64,000 bases of DNA. Source: Paraburkholderia hiiakae. Lineage in GTDB: Bacteria; Pseudomonadota; Gammaproteobacteria; Burkholderiales; Burkholderiaceae. Below the pieces are notes generated by a model that had not been told where the DNA came from, made no database searches, and saw only the letters and a program-made list of their open reading frames with translations. Positions 27,017 through 35,153 of this stretch are shown here, piece by piece. The stretch covers positions 62,001-126,000 of the forward strand of contig NZ_CAJHCQ010000022.1 in assembly GCF_904848665.1 (NCBI RefSeq), in the 5' to 3' direction. The position numbers were made by a program, and so were the translations under genes. Each line of letters begins with the position of its first letter. The first letter of the stretch is position 1.

Positions 27017-27154
27017 GGGATTAGGCGTAAAAAAAATGGACCGTTTCCCTGCATGAAACACACACACACGCTGCTTCTTTCGGCAACTGCGCCGAGGCAA
27101 CGTTTGCGGTTGCCTGATTGACGCCAACCGCGCTGCCCGCCGTCGCGTCGACCG

Positions 27155-28156
27155 TCAGGCCATCCGCTGCATGATGGTCAGCAGCTTTTTCGCATAGTGC
27201 GGGTCGGTAGCGTAGCCCGCGCGCTGCATGCCGTGCGCGAAGCCCTCGGCGCTCTTCGAGCCGTTGATCACCGACGCGTAGCGCGGATTGCTCTTGAGCA
27301 GCGAGGCGTAGTCGGTCATCGCGTCTTCGTACGAGTCGTAGGCGCGGAACTTCTCCACCACGCGATGCGGCTGGCCGTTCACGTACTCGGTCGTGACCGT
27401 CGAGACGGTCTTGCCGCCCCAGTCCTTGCTCGCCTTGATGCCGAACACGTTGTGGCTCGTCGAGCCGTCGGCGTTCTTGATCTCGCGCTTGCCCCAGCCC
27501 GATTCGAGCGCGGCCTGGCCGAGAATGAAGCGCGCAGGGATGCCGGTGGTCGAGCTGGCCTGCTGCGCGGCGTTGGCGAGCTTGTCGACGAAAGCGTCCA
27601 CCGAGGCGTCGCCGTTGCCCTTGACTGCCGGCGTGAGTGCGCTGTTGCCGCTGTAGCCCGAACCGTTGGCGAGTGCGCCGTTGGCCGCGGCGTTGCCGTA
27701 GGCGCGGCCGAGCGCGTTGAGCATCGCGAGGTTGCCCTCGTTCGCGTCCTTGCCCGAAAGCCCCGAGATCGCGCCTGCAACGCCGCCCGCACCGCCCGCG
27801 CCGCCTGCACCATCGGCACCGGCGGCGCCGCCCATGCTGCGCATGAGTTGCTTGAGCATCGCGTTCGCCACGCCAATGCCCTTGTTCGACATCTGCTGCG
27901 CGAGCTGCTGGTCCATCATCGAGGTGAACTGCGCGCCGTCGTGCGAGTCGAGCGGACCGTCGTCGGGTGTCGCGTCGCGCATGCTCTTGAGCATCATCTG
28001 CGTGAAGACCGCGTCGAACTGCTTCGCGGCCATCTTCGCGCCCTGCTGCGGCGAGGCGTTCGCCGCGGCGCGCATCGAGTCGAAGCCCTGCACGTCAAGC
28101 GCGAAGCGGTTGGTGAGGTCGAGGCTGCCGCCGCCGATGTTGTTCGTATTATCCAA
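27155..28156 (-). CDS. flgJ: Flagellar assembly peptidoglycan hydrolase FlgJ
   Basis: The 333-residue protein has two domains. The N-terminal rod-binding domain includes AAKQFDAVFTQMMLKSMRDATP; a Gly/Ala-rich linker (GGAAGADGAGGAGGAGG, near 105-125) follows. The C-terminal N-acetylglucosaminidase domain includes QAALESGWGKREIKNADG with the catalytic Glu, SHNVFGIKASKDW and FRAYDSYEDAMTDYASLL. FlgJ caps the growing rod and opens the peptidoglycan. The start appears to be TTG at 28156 after an AAGAGG site. It is the last gene of flgBCDEFGHIJ. Confidence 0.93.
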   Translation of the reverse strand: MDNTNNIGGGSLDLTNRFALDVQGFDSMRAAANASPQQGAKMAAKQFDAVFTQMMLKSMRDATPDDGPLDSHDGAQFTSMMDQQLAQQMSNKGIGVANAMLKQLMRSMGGAAGADGAGGAGGAGGVAGAISGLSGKDANEGNLAMLNALGRAYGNAAANGALANGSGYSGNSALTPAVKGNGDASVDAFVDKLANAAQQASSTTGIPARFILGQAALESGWGKREIKNADGSTSHNVFGIKASKDWGGKTVSTVTTEYVNGQPHRVVEKFRAYDSYEDAMTDYASLLKSNPRYASVINGSKSAEGFAHGMQRAGYATDPHYAKKLLTIMQRMA

Positions 28157-28166
28157 GTTACACCTC

Positions 28167-29366
28167 TTAGATGATCTCGAGGTCGGCGCGCAGTGCGCCC
28201 GCCGCCTTCATCGCCTGCAGGATCGACATCAGGTCCGCCGGCGTCGCGCCGAGCGCGTTGAGCGCCTTCACGACCTCGGCGAGATTCGCGCCCGCCGTGA
28301 CGAGCTTGAGCGCCCCGTCGTCCTGCTTCAACTGGATCTGCGACTGGCGCGTCGCCACCGTCTGGCCATTGGAGAACGCGCCGGGCTGGCTTACCGCCGT
28401 CTGCGTGTTCACAACGACCGAGAGATTGCCGTGCGCGACCGCGCAGCTCTCCAGCGTCACCATCTGGTTCATGACGATCGAGCCGGTGCGCGCGTTCAGG
28501 ATCACCTTCGCAGCCGGCGTGGCCGGGTTCACGTTGAGGTCCTGGATCTGCGCGATGAAGCCCACCTGCGACGCCGGATCGGCCGGCCCGCGCACCTGGA
28601 TCGTGCGGCCGTCGAGCGGCGAGGCTGTGCCCGGCCCGAACATGTTGTTGACGGCCGAGACGATGCGCTGCGTCGTGTCGTAGTCCATGTCGTTGACGGT
28701 CAGCGTGAGGAGGCCGCCCTGCTGCGATACAGGCGAGATCACCGAGCGCTCGACGATCGCGCCGCCCGCGATGCGGCCTGCGGCGAGCTGGTTCACCTGC
28801 ACCTTGCTGCCGTTGGCCGAGGCGCCTGCGCCGCCCACGGCCACGTTGCCCTGAGCGAGCGCATAGACCTGGCCGTCGGCGCCCTTGAGCGGCGTGAGCA
28901 GCAGTGTGCCGCCGCGAATGCTTTTCGCGTTGGCGAGCGACGACACCGTGATGTCGATCTGCTCGCCCGGCCGTGCGAACGGCGGCAGCACGGCCGTCAC
29001 CATCACCGCGGCGACGTTCTTCAGCTGCATGTTGTTGAGCGTCGACGAGGAACCCGACGAGCTCGACGTGTTGTTGATCGAGATACCGAGGTTCGCGAGC
29101 ATGTTCGCGAGCGTTTGCGTGGTGAACGGCGCCTGGGTCGTCTGGTCGCCGGTGCCGTCGAGACCCACCACGAGGCCGTAGCCGATGAGCGGGTTGTCGC
29201 GCACGCCCTGGAAGGTCGCAAGGTCTTTCACGCGCTCGGCGCGCGCCGGCGTCGCGTAGGCGACGAGCGCACCGCAGGCGATGACGAAACCGAACGCCAC
29301 GCCCAGGGCGGCGAACACGTCCTTCACGCGCGAGCGGCGCGAACGATGGAAGCGGATCTTTACCAT
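28167..29366 (-). CDS. flgI: Flagellar P-ring protein FlgI
   Basis: The 399-residue protein has a signal peptide ending near ATPARA (about residue 45). The mature part carries ERVKDLATFQGVRDNPLIGYGLVVGLDGTGDQT and ANMLANLGI, the FlgI signatures. FlgI polymerises in the periplasm as the P ring bushing around the rod. The signal has an Arg-rich leader (KIRFHRSRRSRVK). The start overlaps flgH by 7 bases. Confidence 0.97.
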   Translation of the reverse strand: MVKIRFHRSRRSRVKDVFAALGVAFGFVIACGALVAYATPARAERVKDLATFQGVRDNPLIGYGLVVGLDGTGDQTTQAPFTTQTLANMLANLGISINNTSSSSGSSSTLNNMQLKNVAAVMVTAVLPPFARPGEQIDITVSSLANAKSIRGGTLLLTPLKGADGQVYALAQGNVAVGGAGASANGSKVQVNQLAAGRIAGGAIVERSVISPVSQQGGLLTLTVNDMDYDTTQRIVSAVNNMFGPGTASPLDGRTIQVRGPADPASQVGFIAQIQDLNVNPATPAAKVILNARTGSIVMNQMVTLESCAVAHGNLSVVVNTQTAVSQPGAFSNGQTVATRQSQIQLKQDDGALKLVTAGANLAEVVKALNALGATPADLMSILQAMKAAGALRADLEII

Positions 29367-30073
29367 GGCGCGATGTTCAGGAAGAAGCGTTGCAGCCAGC
29401 CCATCGTTTCGGCTTCGTCGATCACGCCTTTCGCGGAGTATTCGATCTTCGCGTCGGCGACGTCGGTCGAGAGCACGGAGTTGTCTCCGGCAACGGTGTT
29501 CGGATTGACGACGCCGGAGAAGCGCACGTATTCATTGCCCTGGTTGATGAGCATCTGCTTCTCGCCGGAGACGACGAGATTGCCGTTGGGCAGCACGTTC
29601 GTCACGGTCACGGTAATGACGCCCGTGAACGTGTTCGAAGCGTTCGCGCCGCCCGTGGCGTCGAACTGGTTCGCGCCCGTCGAATTCAGGTTCGCGCGAT
29701 TGAAGAAGCCCGGCAGGAAGTTCGCGGTGCCCGAGAAGCTCGTGGCGCTGCCGCGCTTGGTGTTCGCGCCCGATGACTTGGTCGCGTTGATGTTCTCGGA
29801 AATGACGATCGTGAGGATGTCGCCGGTATTGCGCGGACGCTGGTCCTCGAAGAGCGGCCGTCCCGCGTAGCCCGGGTTGTAGATGGCGCCCGGCGACAGG
29901 TTCGTGGGCGGCATGGGCGGCACGGCCGTCATCGGCTGCTGCACGATAGGCTGCTTGTTGGGAATGTAGGCGCAGCCCGCCAGCATCGCGAGCGCCACAG
30001 CCGCCACGTGCGAGCGGGCGTGGCCCGCCTGCCGCGCGCGGATGCGAGGATGGTTTCGAACGGACTGCGACAT
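29360..30073 (-). CDS. flgH: Flagellar L-ring lipoprotein FlgH
   Basis: The 237-residue outer-membrane lipoprotein has the lipobox LAGC (Cys near residue 33) after an Ala-rich signal. Family motifs GAIYNPGYAGRPLFEDQRPRNTGDILTIVISE and NLVVSGEKQMLINQGNEYVRFSGVVNP follow. FlgH forms the L ring. The ATG at 30073 is chosen over a GTG three codons earlier because it has better ribosome-site spacing. The signal peptide has a long charged N-region. Confidence 0.95.
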   Translation of the reverse strand: MSQSVRNHPRIRARQAGHARSHVAAVALAMLAGCAYIPNKQPIVQQPMTAVPPMPPTNLSPGAIYNPGYAGRPLFEDQRPRNTGDILTIVISENINATKSSGANTKRGSATSFSGTANFLPGFFNRANLNSTGANQFDATGGANASNTFTGVITVTVTNVLPNGNLVVSGEKQMLINQGNEYVRFSGVVNPNTVAGDNSVLSTDVADAKIEYSAKGVIDEAETMGWLQRFFLNIAPW

Positions 30074-30108
30074 ATTCTTCACCGACTTGATTAACCAGGG
30101 ACTCTGCC

Positions 30109-30897
30109 TCAGACCTGCATCTGGCTGAGGGTTTGCAGCATCTGGTCAGAAGTGGTGACCGCCTTGCTGTTGATTTCGTAGGCGCGCTGCGTCTCGATCA
30201 TGTTCACGAGCTCTTGCACCACGTTCACGTTCGACGATTCCACGTAGCCCTGGTTGAGCGTGCCCGAACCGTTCTGGCCCGGCGTGGAAACCGTGGGGGC
30301 GCCCGACGAAGCCGTTTCCGACAACAGGTTCTGCCCGTTCGACTGAAGGCCGGCCGGGTTGATGAACATGGCGAGCTGCAGCGTGCCGATGGTCGTGTTG
30401 TTGGCCGTGCCCGGCGTCGTGACCGTCACCACGCCATCGCTGCCAATGGTGAGCGAGGTGGCGTTCGCGGGCACCGTGATCGCCGGGATCACCTGGTAGC
30501 CGCTCGCCGTCACGAGCTGGCCTTGCGAGTTGGTCTGGAACGAGCCGTCGCGCGTGTAGGCCGTCGTGCCGTCGGGCATCTGGACCTGGAAGAAGCCTGC
30601 GCCGTTGACCGCCACGTCCTTCGAATTGCCGGTCTGCTGCAGGTTGCCCTGCGTGTAGAGACGCTCGGTCGCCACCTGCTGCACGCCCGTGCCCACCTGG
30701 CTGCCCGAAGGCAGTTCGGTTTGCTGGGTCGAGTTCGCACCCGGCTGGCGCAGCGTCTGGTACATGAGGTCCTCGAACACCGCGCGCGAGCCCTTGAAGC
30801 CATTGGTGCTCACGTTCGCGAGGTTGTTCGAGATCACGTCCATCTGCGACTGCTGGGCCTGCATGCCGGTGGCGGCGATGTATAGCGATCGGTTCAC
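30109..30897 (-). CDS. flgG: Flagellar distal rod protein FlgG
   Basis: The 262-residue protein starts NRSLYIAATGMQAQQSQMDVISNNLANVSTNGFKGSRAVFED and ends NVVQELVNMIETQRAYEINSKAVTTSDQMLQTLSQM, the classical FlgG ends. It forms the distal rod. The start is a GTG at 30897 preceded by GGAGAAAG; the upstream ATG at 30954 adds a charged segment not found in FlgG. Confidence 0.96.
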   Translation of the reverse strand: MNRSLYIAATGMQAQQSQMDVISNNLANVSTNGFKGSRAVFEDLMYQTLRQPGANSTQQTELPSGSQVGTGVQQVATERLYTQGNLQQTGNSKDVAVNGAGFFQVQMPDGTTAYTRDGSFQTNSQGQLVTASGYQVIPAITVPANATSLTIGSDGVVTVTTPGTANNTTIGTLQLAMFINPAGLQSNGQNLLSETASSGAPTVSTPGQNGSGTLNQGYVESSNVNVVQELVNMIETQRAYEINSKAVTTSDQMLQTLSQMQV

Positions 30898-30969
30898 GGT
30901 GTCTTTCTCCCGGTCCGGCCTCGCGCGCATCATGCGGCGCGAAGCGGCCTTCATTTAACTTGAAATGGC

Positions 30970-31728
30970 TTAGCTAAAGTTGAGCAGCTGGTTTGCGCTC
31001 TGCTCGTTCTGGTCCGCGTTCTGGAGCAGCTTGGTCTGCATCTGGAACTGGCGCGCGTTGGTGATCATCGAGACCATCGCCGCGACCGGGTTCACGTTGC
31101 TGCCCTCGATCGACTCGGTGGCGACCTGCACGGTCTGGTCCGCGTCGGCGGGGTTGCCGTCCGACGTGTGGAAAAGGCCATCGTCACCGCGCGTGAGCGC
31201 ACCTGCCTGCGGGTTGACGAACTTGATCTGGTCGATCATGGCGATCGCGTTGGCGGGGCTGCCCGGCGCGATGGCCGAAACCGTGCCGTCCTTGCCGATC
31301 GTGACCGCCGAGCCCGGCGGCACGGCGATCGGGCCGCCGCCGCCGATCACCTGCTGGTTGGCGGCGGTGACGAGCTGGCCGTTTTCATCGACGTGCAGAT
31401 TGCCCGCACGCGTATAGGCCTCGTTGCCGTCGGCCGTCTGCACGGCCATGAAACCCGCGCCCTGAATGGCGATATCGAGCGGGTTGCCGGTCCGCGAGAT
31501 CGCACCGGGCGTCATGTCCGAGCCAGGCGTCGCCGAGAGCACGTAGGTGCGCGTGGTCTGGTCGTTCACCGTCGAGCCGTCGCCGAACGACATCGGCACA
31601 GAGCGAAAGTTGGCGAGCTGCGCGCGAAAGCCCGTGGTCGAGACGTTCGCGAGGTTGTTCGCGACGACGGCCTGCTGCTCGAGCGCCTGGCTCGCGCCCG
31701 TCATCGCGGTATAGATCAGTCGGTCCAT
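30970..31728 (-). CDS. flgF: Flagellar proximal rod protein FlgF
   Basis: The 252-residue protein starts MDRLIYTAMTGASQALEQQAVVANNLANVSTTGFRAQLANF and ends with the rod/hook helix (SNVNPVAAMVSMITNARQFQMQTKLLQ). These ends mark FlgF, a proximal rod subunit. It lies between flgE and flgG in the usual order. Confidence 0.96.
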   Translation of the reverse strand: MDRLIYTAMTGASQALEQQAVVANNLANVSTTGFRAQLANFRSVPMSFGDGSTVNDQTTRTYVLSATPGSDMTPGAISRTGNPLDIAIQGAGFMAVQTADGNEAYTRAGNLHVDENGQLVTAANQQVIGGGGPIAVPPGSAVTIGKDGTVSAIAPGSPANAIAMIDQIKFVNPQAGALTRGDDGLFHTSDGNPADADQTVQVATESIEGSNVNPVAAMVSMITNARQFQMQTKLLQNADQNEQSANQLLNFS

Positions 31729-31755
31729 GATGTGCCCGGTACGTGGTTAGGCGCG

Positions 31756-32994
31756 TTACATCTGCAGCAGCGTCTGGTCGACGGTCTGCTGCGTCTTGAT
31801 GGTTTGCGCGTTCGCCTGATAGTTGCGCTGTGCCGTAATCAGGTCGACGAGCTGATTCGTCAGGTCGACGTTCGACGATTCGAGCGCGCCGCCCGTGAGC
31901 GAGCCGTGATTCGTGCTGCCCGGCGTGGAAACCTGCGCCACGCCCGACGCCGTGGTTTGCTGGAACTGGTTGCCGCCCAGGTTCACGAGGCCATTGGGGT
32001 TGTTGAAGTTGGCAAGCACGACCTGACCGAGCGCCATGGTCTGGCCGTTCGAGTAGTTGCCGGTGATGGTGCCGTCCGCGCCGATCGAGAAGTTCGAGAG
32101 CGTGCCGCTCGGGTAGCCGTCCTGGGCGAGGTTGTTCACGCCGTTGGCCGAGCCGTACTGCGTCGTGCCCGTGAGGTCGAGCGTCAGCGGCTGCGGCGTC
32201 GTGGAGCCGTCCGTCGGCGTAATGTTGAACGAGAGCGACGTGGTCCCGTTGGTCGTTGCCGGGGCCGTGGCCGTAATGCTCTGGAGGGCGCCGGACGAGC
32301 TGAACTGTGCCGTGCCGATCTGCGTCACCGAGCCGGCCTGACCCGCATAAACGTTCCACTGGCCGCTCGCCGCGTCTTTCGCGAAATACATGTTGACCGT
32401 CTGGGCGCCGCCGAGCGTGTCGTAGGCCGTCACCGAGGTCGAATACGTGTAGCTCGTCGAGTCGGTTTCGCTGAAGGGCGTCGTGGTGGGCGTCGTGGAC
32501 TGCGCGTTCAGGTTCAGCTGCGCCGTGATGTTCTTCGTCGCGACCGGCGCGATGTTCGTGGTCGGCACTTGCAGCGGCACGGTCTGCGCCGAATTGATCA
32601 CGCCGTTTGCGCCGGCCGCATAGCCCATCAAGTCATTGCCCGACGCATCGGTGATATAGCCGTTCTTGTCGAGCTGGAACACGCCGTTACGCGAATACGT
32701 GATCGTGCCGTTGTTCGACATCTGGAAGAAGCCGTTGCCGTTGATGGCGACGTTCAGCGCCTGGCCCGTCGTGTTGATCGTGCCTTGCGAGAAGTCCTGC
32801 TGCACGGTCTGGAGCGAAGCGCCGAGGCCGATCTGGTTGCCCACCGACGTCGCGATGGTGTTCGCGTAGACGTCGGCGAACTGCGCCGTGCTCTGCTTGA
32901 AGCCAACGGTGTTCGCGTTGGCGATGTTGTTGCCGATCACGTCGAGGTCGTTCGACGCCGCGGCGAGGCCGCTCAATCCTTGCTGGTAGCCCAT
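31756..32994 (-). CDS. flgE: Flagellar hook protein FlgE
   Basis: The 412-residue hook subunit begins MGYQQGLSGLAAASNDLDVIGNNIANANTVGFKQSTAQFADVYA and ends SNVDLTNQLVDLITAQRNYQANAQTIKTQQTVDQTLLQM. The terminal helices build the hook core; the Thr/Ser-rich middle forms the surface domains. Its length is close to E. coli FlgE (402). Hook length is set by FliK. Confidence 0.97.
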   Translation of the reverse strand: MGYQQGLSGLAAASNDLDVIGNNIANANTVGFKQSTAQFADVYANTIATSVGNQIGLGASLQTVQQDFSQGTINTTGQALNVAINGNGFFQMSNNGTITYSRNGVFQLDKNGYITDASGNDLMGYAAGANGVINSAQTVPLQVPTTNIAPVATKNITAQLNLNAQSTTPTTTPFSETDSTSYTYSTSVTAYDTLGGAQTVNMYFAKDAASGQWNVYAGQAGSVTQIGTAQFSSSGALQSITATAPATTNGTTSLSFNITPTDGSTTPQPLTLDLTGTTQYGSANGVNNLAQDGYPSGTLSNFSIGADGTITGNYSNGQTMALGQVVLANFNNPNGLVNLGGNQFQQTTASGVAQVSTPGSTNHGSLTGGALESSNVDLTNQLVDLITAQRNYQANAQTIKTQQTVDQTLLQM

Positions 32995-33020
32995 GGTTGT
33001 CTACTCCGCGTTTATCGTGT

Positions 33021-33728
33021 TCAGAGAATGGCGCCCACGCTCGAAAGCGGGACCGTCTTGCCGTTGGCGAGCGAGAGGCTCGCGGTGCCGTCCGACTGCT
33101 GGACCACGCCTTGCACCTGGCTCGCGACGAGCGCGGTGGCCGTGGCGGACTGGCCGTTGGTCGTCGCGGTGGCGCTGATCGTGTAAGTGCCGTCGGCGAC
33201 CGTGTTGCCCGCGCTGTCCTTGCCGTTCCAGACGACCGGCACGGTGCCGGCCGACTGCGCGCCGAGGTCGAGCGTATTGACGACCTGGCCTGCCGAGTTC
33301 GTGATCGTGAGCTTGACGTCCGAAACCGCCGAAGGCAGCGTCACGCCGAGCTGCGGCGCCGAGCCGCTCGACACCGTGGCGCTGCTGCCCGCCGCGAGCA
33401 CGGTCGAGCCGATGAGCAGCGCAGCCTGCGCGTTCTGGCCCGCCGAAAGCTGCGTGGAAAGCGAAGACAGCGACGTGTTGAGCTGCTGAATCCCCGAAAC
33501 CGTGTTGATCTGGGCGAGCTGCGAGGTCATCTGCGAGCTGTCCATCGGATCGGTCGGATCCTGGTTCTGCAGCTGTGCGACGAGCAGTTGCAGGAAGGTG
33601 GTCTGCAGATCGCTCGCGCTCGTGCCGCTCGACGACGACGAGGCCGAGCTCGTGCCGTTCATGGTGTCGAGCAGTTGCTGCGACACGGTGGCGGTGCTGC
33701 CGCCGATGGTTGTGTTGCTGGAACTCAA
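33021..33728 (-). CDS. flgD: Flagellar hook capping protein FlgD
   Basis: The 235-residue protein has the N-terminal motif FLQLLVAQLQNQDPTDPMDSSQMTSQLAQINTVSGIQQLN, a FlgD hallmark. A tandem beta domain with VKLTITNSAGQVVNTLDLGAQSAGTVPVVWNGKDSAGN follows. FlgD is the scaffold cap for hook growth and is later discarded. The start seems to be TTG (33728) behind GGGAGA. Confidence 0.95.
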   Translation of the reverse strand: MSSSNTTIGGSTATVSQQLLDTMNGTSSASSSSSGTSASDLQTTFLQLLVAQLQNQDPTDPMDSSQMTSQLAQINTVSGIQQLNTSLSSLSTQLSAGQNAQAALLIGSTVLAAGSSATVSSGSAPQLGVTLPSAVSDVKLTITNSAGQVVNTLDLGAQSAGTVPVVWNGKDSAGNTVADGTYTISATATTNGQSATATALVASQVQGVVQQSDGTASLSLANGKTVPLSSVGAIL

Positions 33729-33847
33729 CGCGTTCTCCCTCGATTGCGCTTCGTGCTTGGCGTGTGGTGGTGGCGGGCGTTGCTTCGTTTCGCGCCCGCT
33801 GGTCTCTGTATTACTGCGTAGTGCGTGCCGTGCTTCAGGTCGCCGCT

Positions 33848-33882
33848 TTACGTCCCTGCGTTACGTCCCTGCGTTACGTCCC
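33848..33882. repeat. 13-base tandem repeat at the flgC stop codon
   Basis: The unit TTACGTCCCTGCG occurs at 33848-33860 and 33861-33873, then a partial third copy (nine bases) at 33874-33882. Read on the minus strand, the partial copy holds the last FlgC codons and its TAA stop, and the two full copies lie just downstream. The repeat therefore looks like duplications of the gene's 3' end. Confidence 0.85.
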
Positions 33883-34299
33883 GATAGTGAGCGTCTTGAG
33901 CATCAACTGCTTGGCCGTGTTCAGCGTTTCGACGTTGGCCTGGTACGAGCGCGACGCCGAGATCATGTTCACCATCTCCTGCACCGGATCGACGTTGGGC
34001 ATCGTCACGTAGCCGTCCGCGTTGGCGGAAGGATTGTCGGGGTCGTAGGTCTGCTTCATGGGCGTGGGGTCGTCCACCACGCCGGTCACCCTGACGCCGC
34101 CCACCTGCTGGCCCGAGGCCGTGCGCGCGCCGCCGAGCGGATTGACCGCGAACACGACCTGCTTCGCCTTGTACGGCTGGCCGTCGGGGCCGGTCGTGCT
34201 GTCGGCGTTGGCGAGATTGGACGCCGTCACGTTCAGACGCTGCGATTCCGCCGTCATGGCGGAGCCCGCAACGCTGAAAATGTTCATCAGGGATGGCAT
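33874..34299 (-). CDS. flgC: Flagellar proximal rod protein FlgC
   Basis: The 141-residue protein has MNIFSVAGSAMTAESQRLNVTASNLANADSTTGPDGQPYKAKQVVF and the C-terminal PNVDPVQEMVNMISASRSYQANVETLNTAKQLMLKTLTIG, both diagnostic. FlgC is a proximal rod subunit. The start may be at 34299 (MPSLMN) or four codons later at the second Met. The stop codon lies in a 13-base tandem repeat. Confidence 0.96.
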   Translation of the reverse strand: MPSLMNIFSVAGSAMTAESQRLNVTASNLANADSTTGPDGQPYKAKQVVFAVNPLGGARTASGQQVGGVRVTGVVDDPTPMKQTYDPDNPSANADGYVTMPNVDPVQEMVNMISASRSYQANVETLNTAKQLMLKTLTIGT

Positions 34300-34391
34300 G
34301 GTTTCGTTGACCTCACATCAGGTGCGCGTCACGCGCGCGTTGGTCGTTCATGGCTTCGTTACTGCGTATTCCGGCTTCGCGCGCGCGGCGA

Positions 34392-34907
34392 TCAGCTCGA
34401 ACCCGAGCTGATCGCGGACATCATCGTCTTGATCTGCTGCGAGACCACCGTCATACCCGACTCGAAGTGCAGCGCGTTGTCGGCGAACTGCACACGTTCG
34501 GTGTCGAGATCGACCGTGTTGCCGTCGAGCGCGGGCTGCACCGGCGTGCGGTACATGAGCTGGCTCTTGTAGGTATCGGCCGGGCCGCCCGTCGGGATCA
34601 GCTTCGCGTCGCCGGCCATGTGGCCCGACTCCGTGGCCGCCATCTGCATGCCGCTCGTCACGCCCGCGGGCTGCGCCATGGCGAGCGGCTGGACGTTGCC
34701 GCCCGAGGTAGCCGCCATGCCCGCCGTGCCGCCCGCGCCTTGCTGGCGCAGCGCGCCAGCCAACGAGGCCGCGAAGTCCACGTCGCGCGCCTGGTAGCCC
34801 GGCGTGTCGGCGTTCGCGATGTTCGAAGAGATCAATGCCTGCCGCGTGGCGCGCACGTCGAGCGCTTCGCGCCCAAAGGCGAATTCGGCATCGAGTTTGT
34901 CCAGCAT
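34392..34907 (-). CDS. flgB: Flagellar proximal rod protein FlgB
   Basis: The 171-residue protein begins MLDKLDAEFAFGREALDVRATRQALISSNIANADTPGYQARDVDF and ends DTERVQFADNALHFESGMTVVSQQIKTMMSAI, both typical of FlgB. The ATG at 34907 follows a GGAG site; the upstream extension to 35093 crosses the promoter region. It is the first gene of flgBCDEFGHIJ and diverges from flgA. Confidence 0.95.
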   Translation of the reverse strand: MLDKLDAEFAFGREALDVRATRQALISSNIANADTPGYQARDVDFAASLAGALRQQGAGGTAGMAATSGGNVQPLAMAQPAGVTSGMQMAATESGHMAGDAKLIPTGGPADTYKSQLMYRTPVQPALDGNTVDLDTERVQFADNALHFESGMTVVSQQIKTMMSAISSGSS

Positions 34908-35058
34908 CGGGCGTTCTCCGTGAAGCGAAAAAGGATTCGTCGTGAGCGCGGTGGGCCCGCCATCGGCGAGGAAACCGGCGCAAACGTTAGGCGCGTGGTC
35001 CGAAGGCCTTTGCGCATGGAGTGGAATATTAGGCGGGGGTGGCAAGAACCAATCGGAC

Positions 35059-35086
35059 GAATAGCCGGTAAAGCGCCCCTCTATTC
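35059..35086. promoter_or_regulatory. FlhD4C2-like box between flgB and flgA
   Basis: GAATAG (35059-35064) and CTATTC (35081-35086) form a perfect dyad separated by 16 bases. As eight-base half-sites, GAATAGCC and CTCTATTC are 12 bases apart, matching FlhDC box geometry. The symmetry and central position between divergent flgB (150 bases away) and flgA (68 bases) suit simultaneous activation of both. Confidence 0.65.
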
Positions 35087-35153
35087 GACGCAAGCGCGCG
35101 GGGGCCGCCGCCTAGAATGCGAGGCGTGTCAATGCATTCGATGGAGAACGACG

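Noticed and set aside
27059..27070. Short CA repeat as a phase-variation tract
   Set aside because: Only about six CA units, outside any gene and not placed at a promoter spacer.
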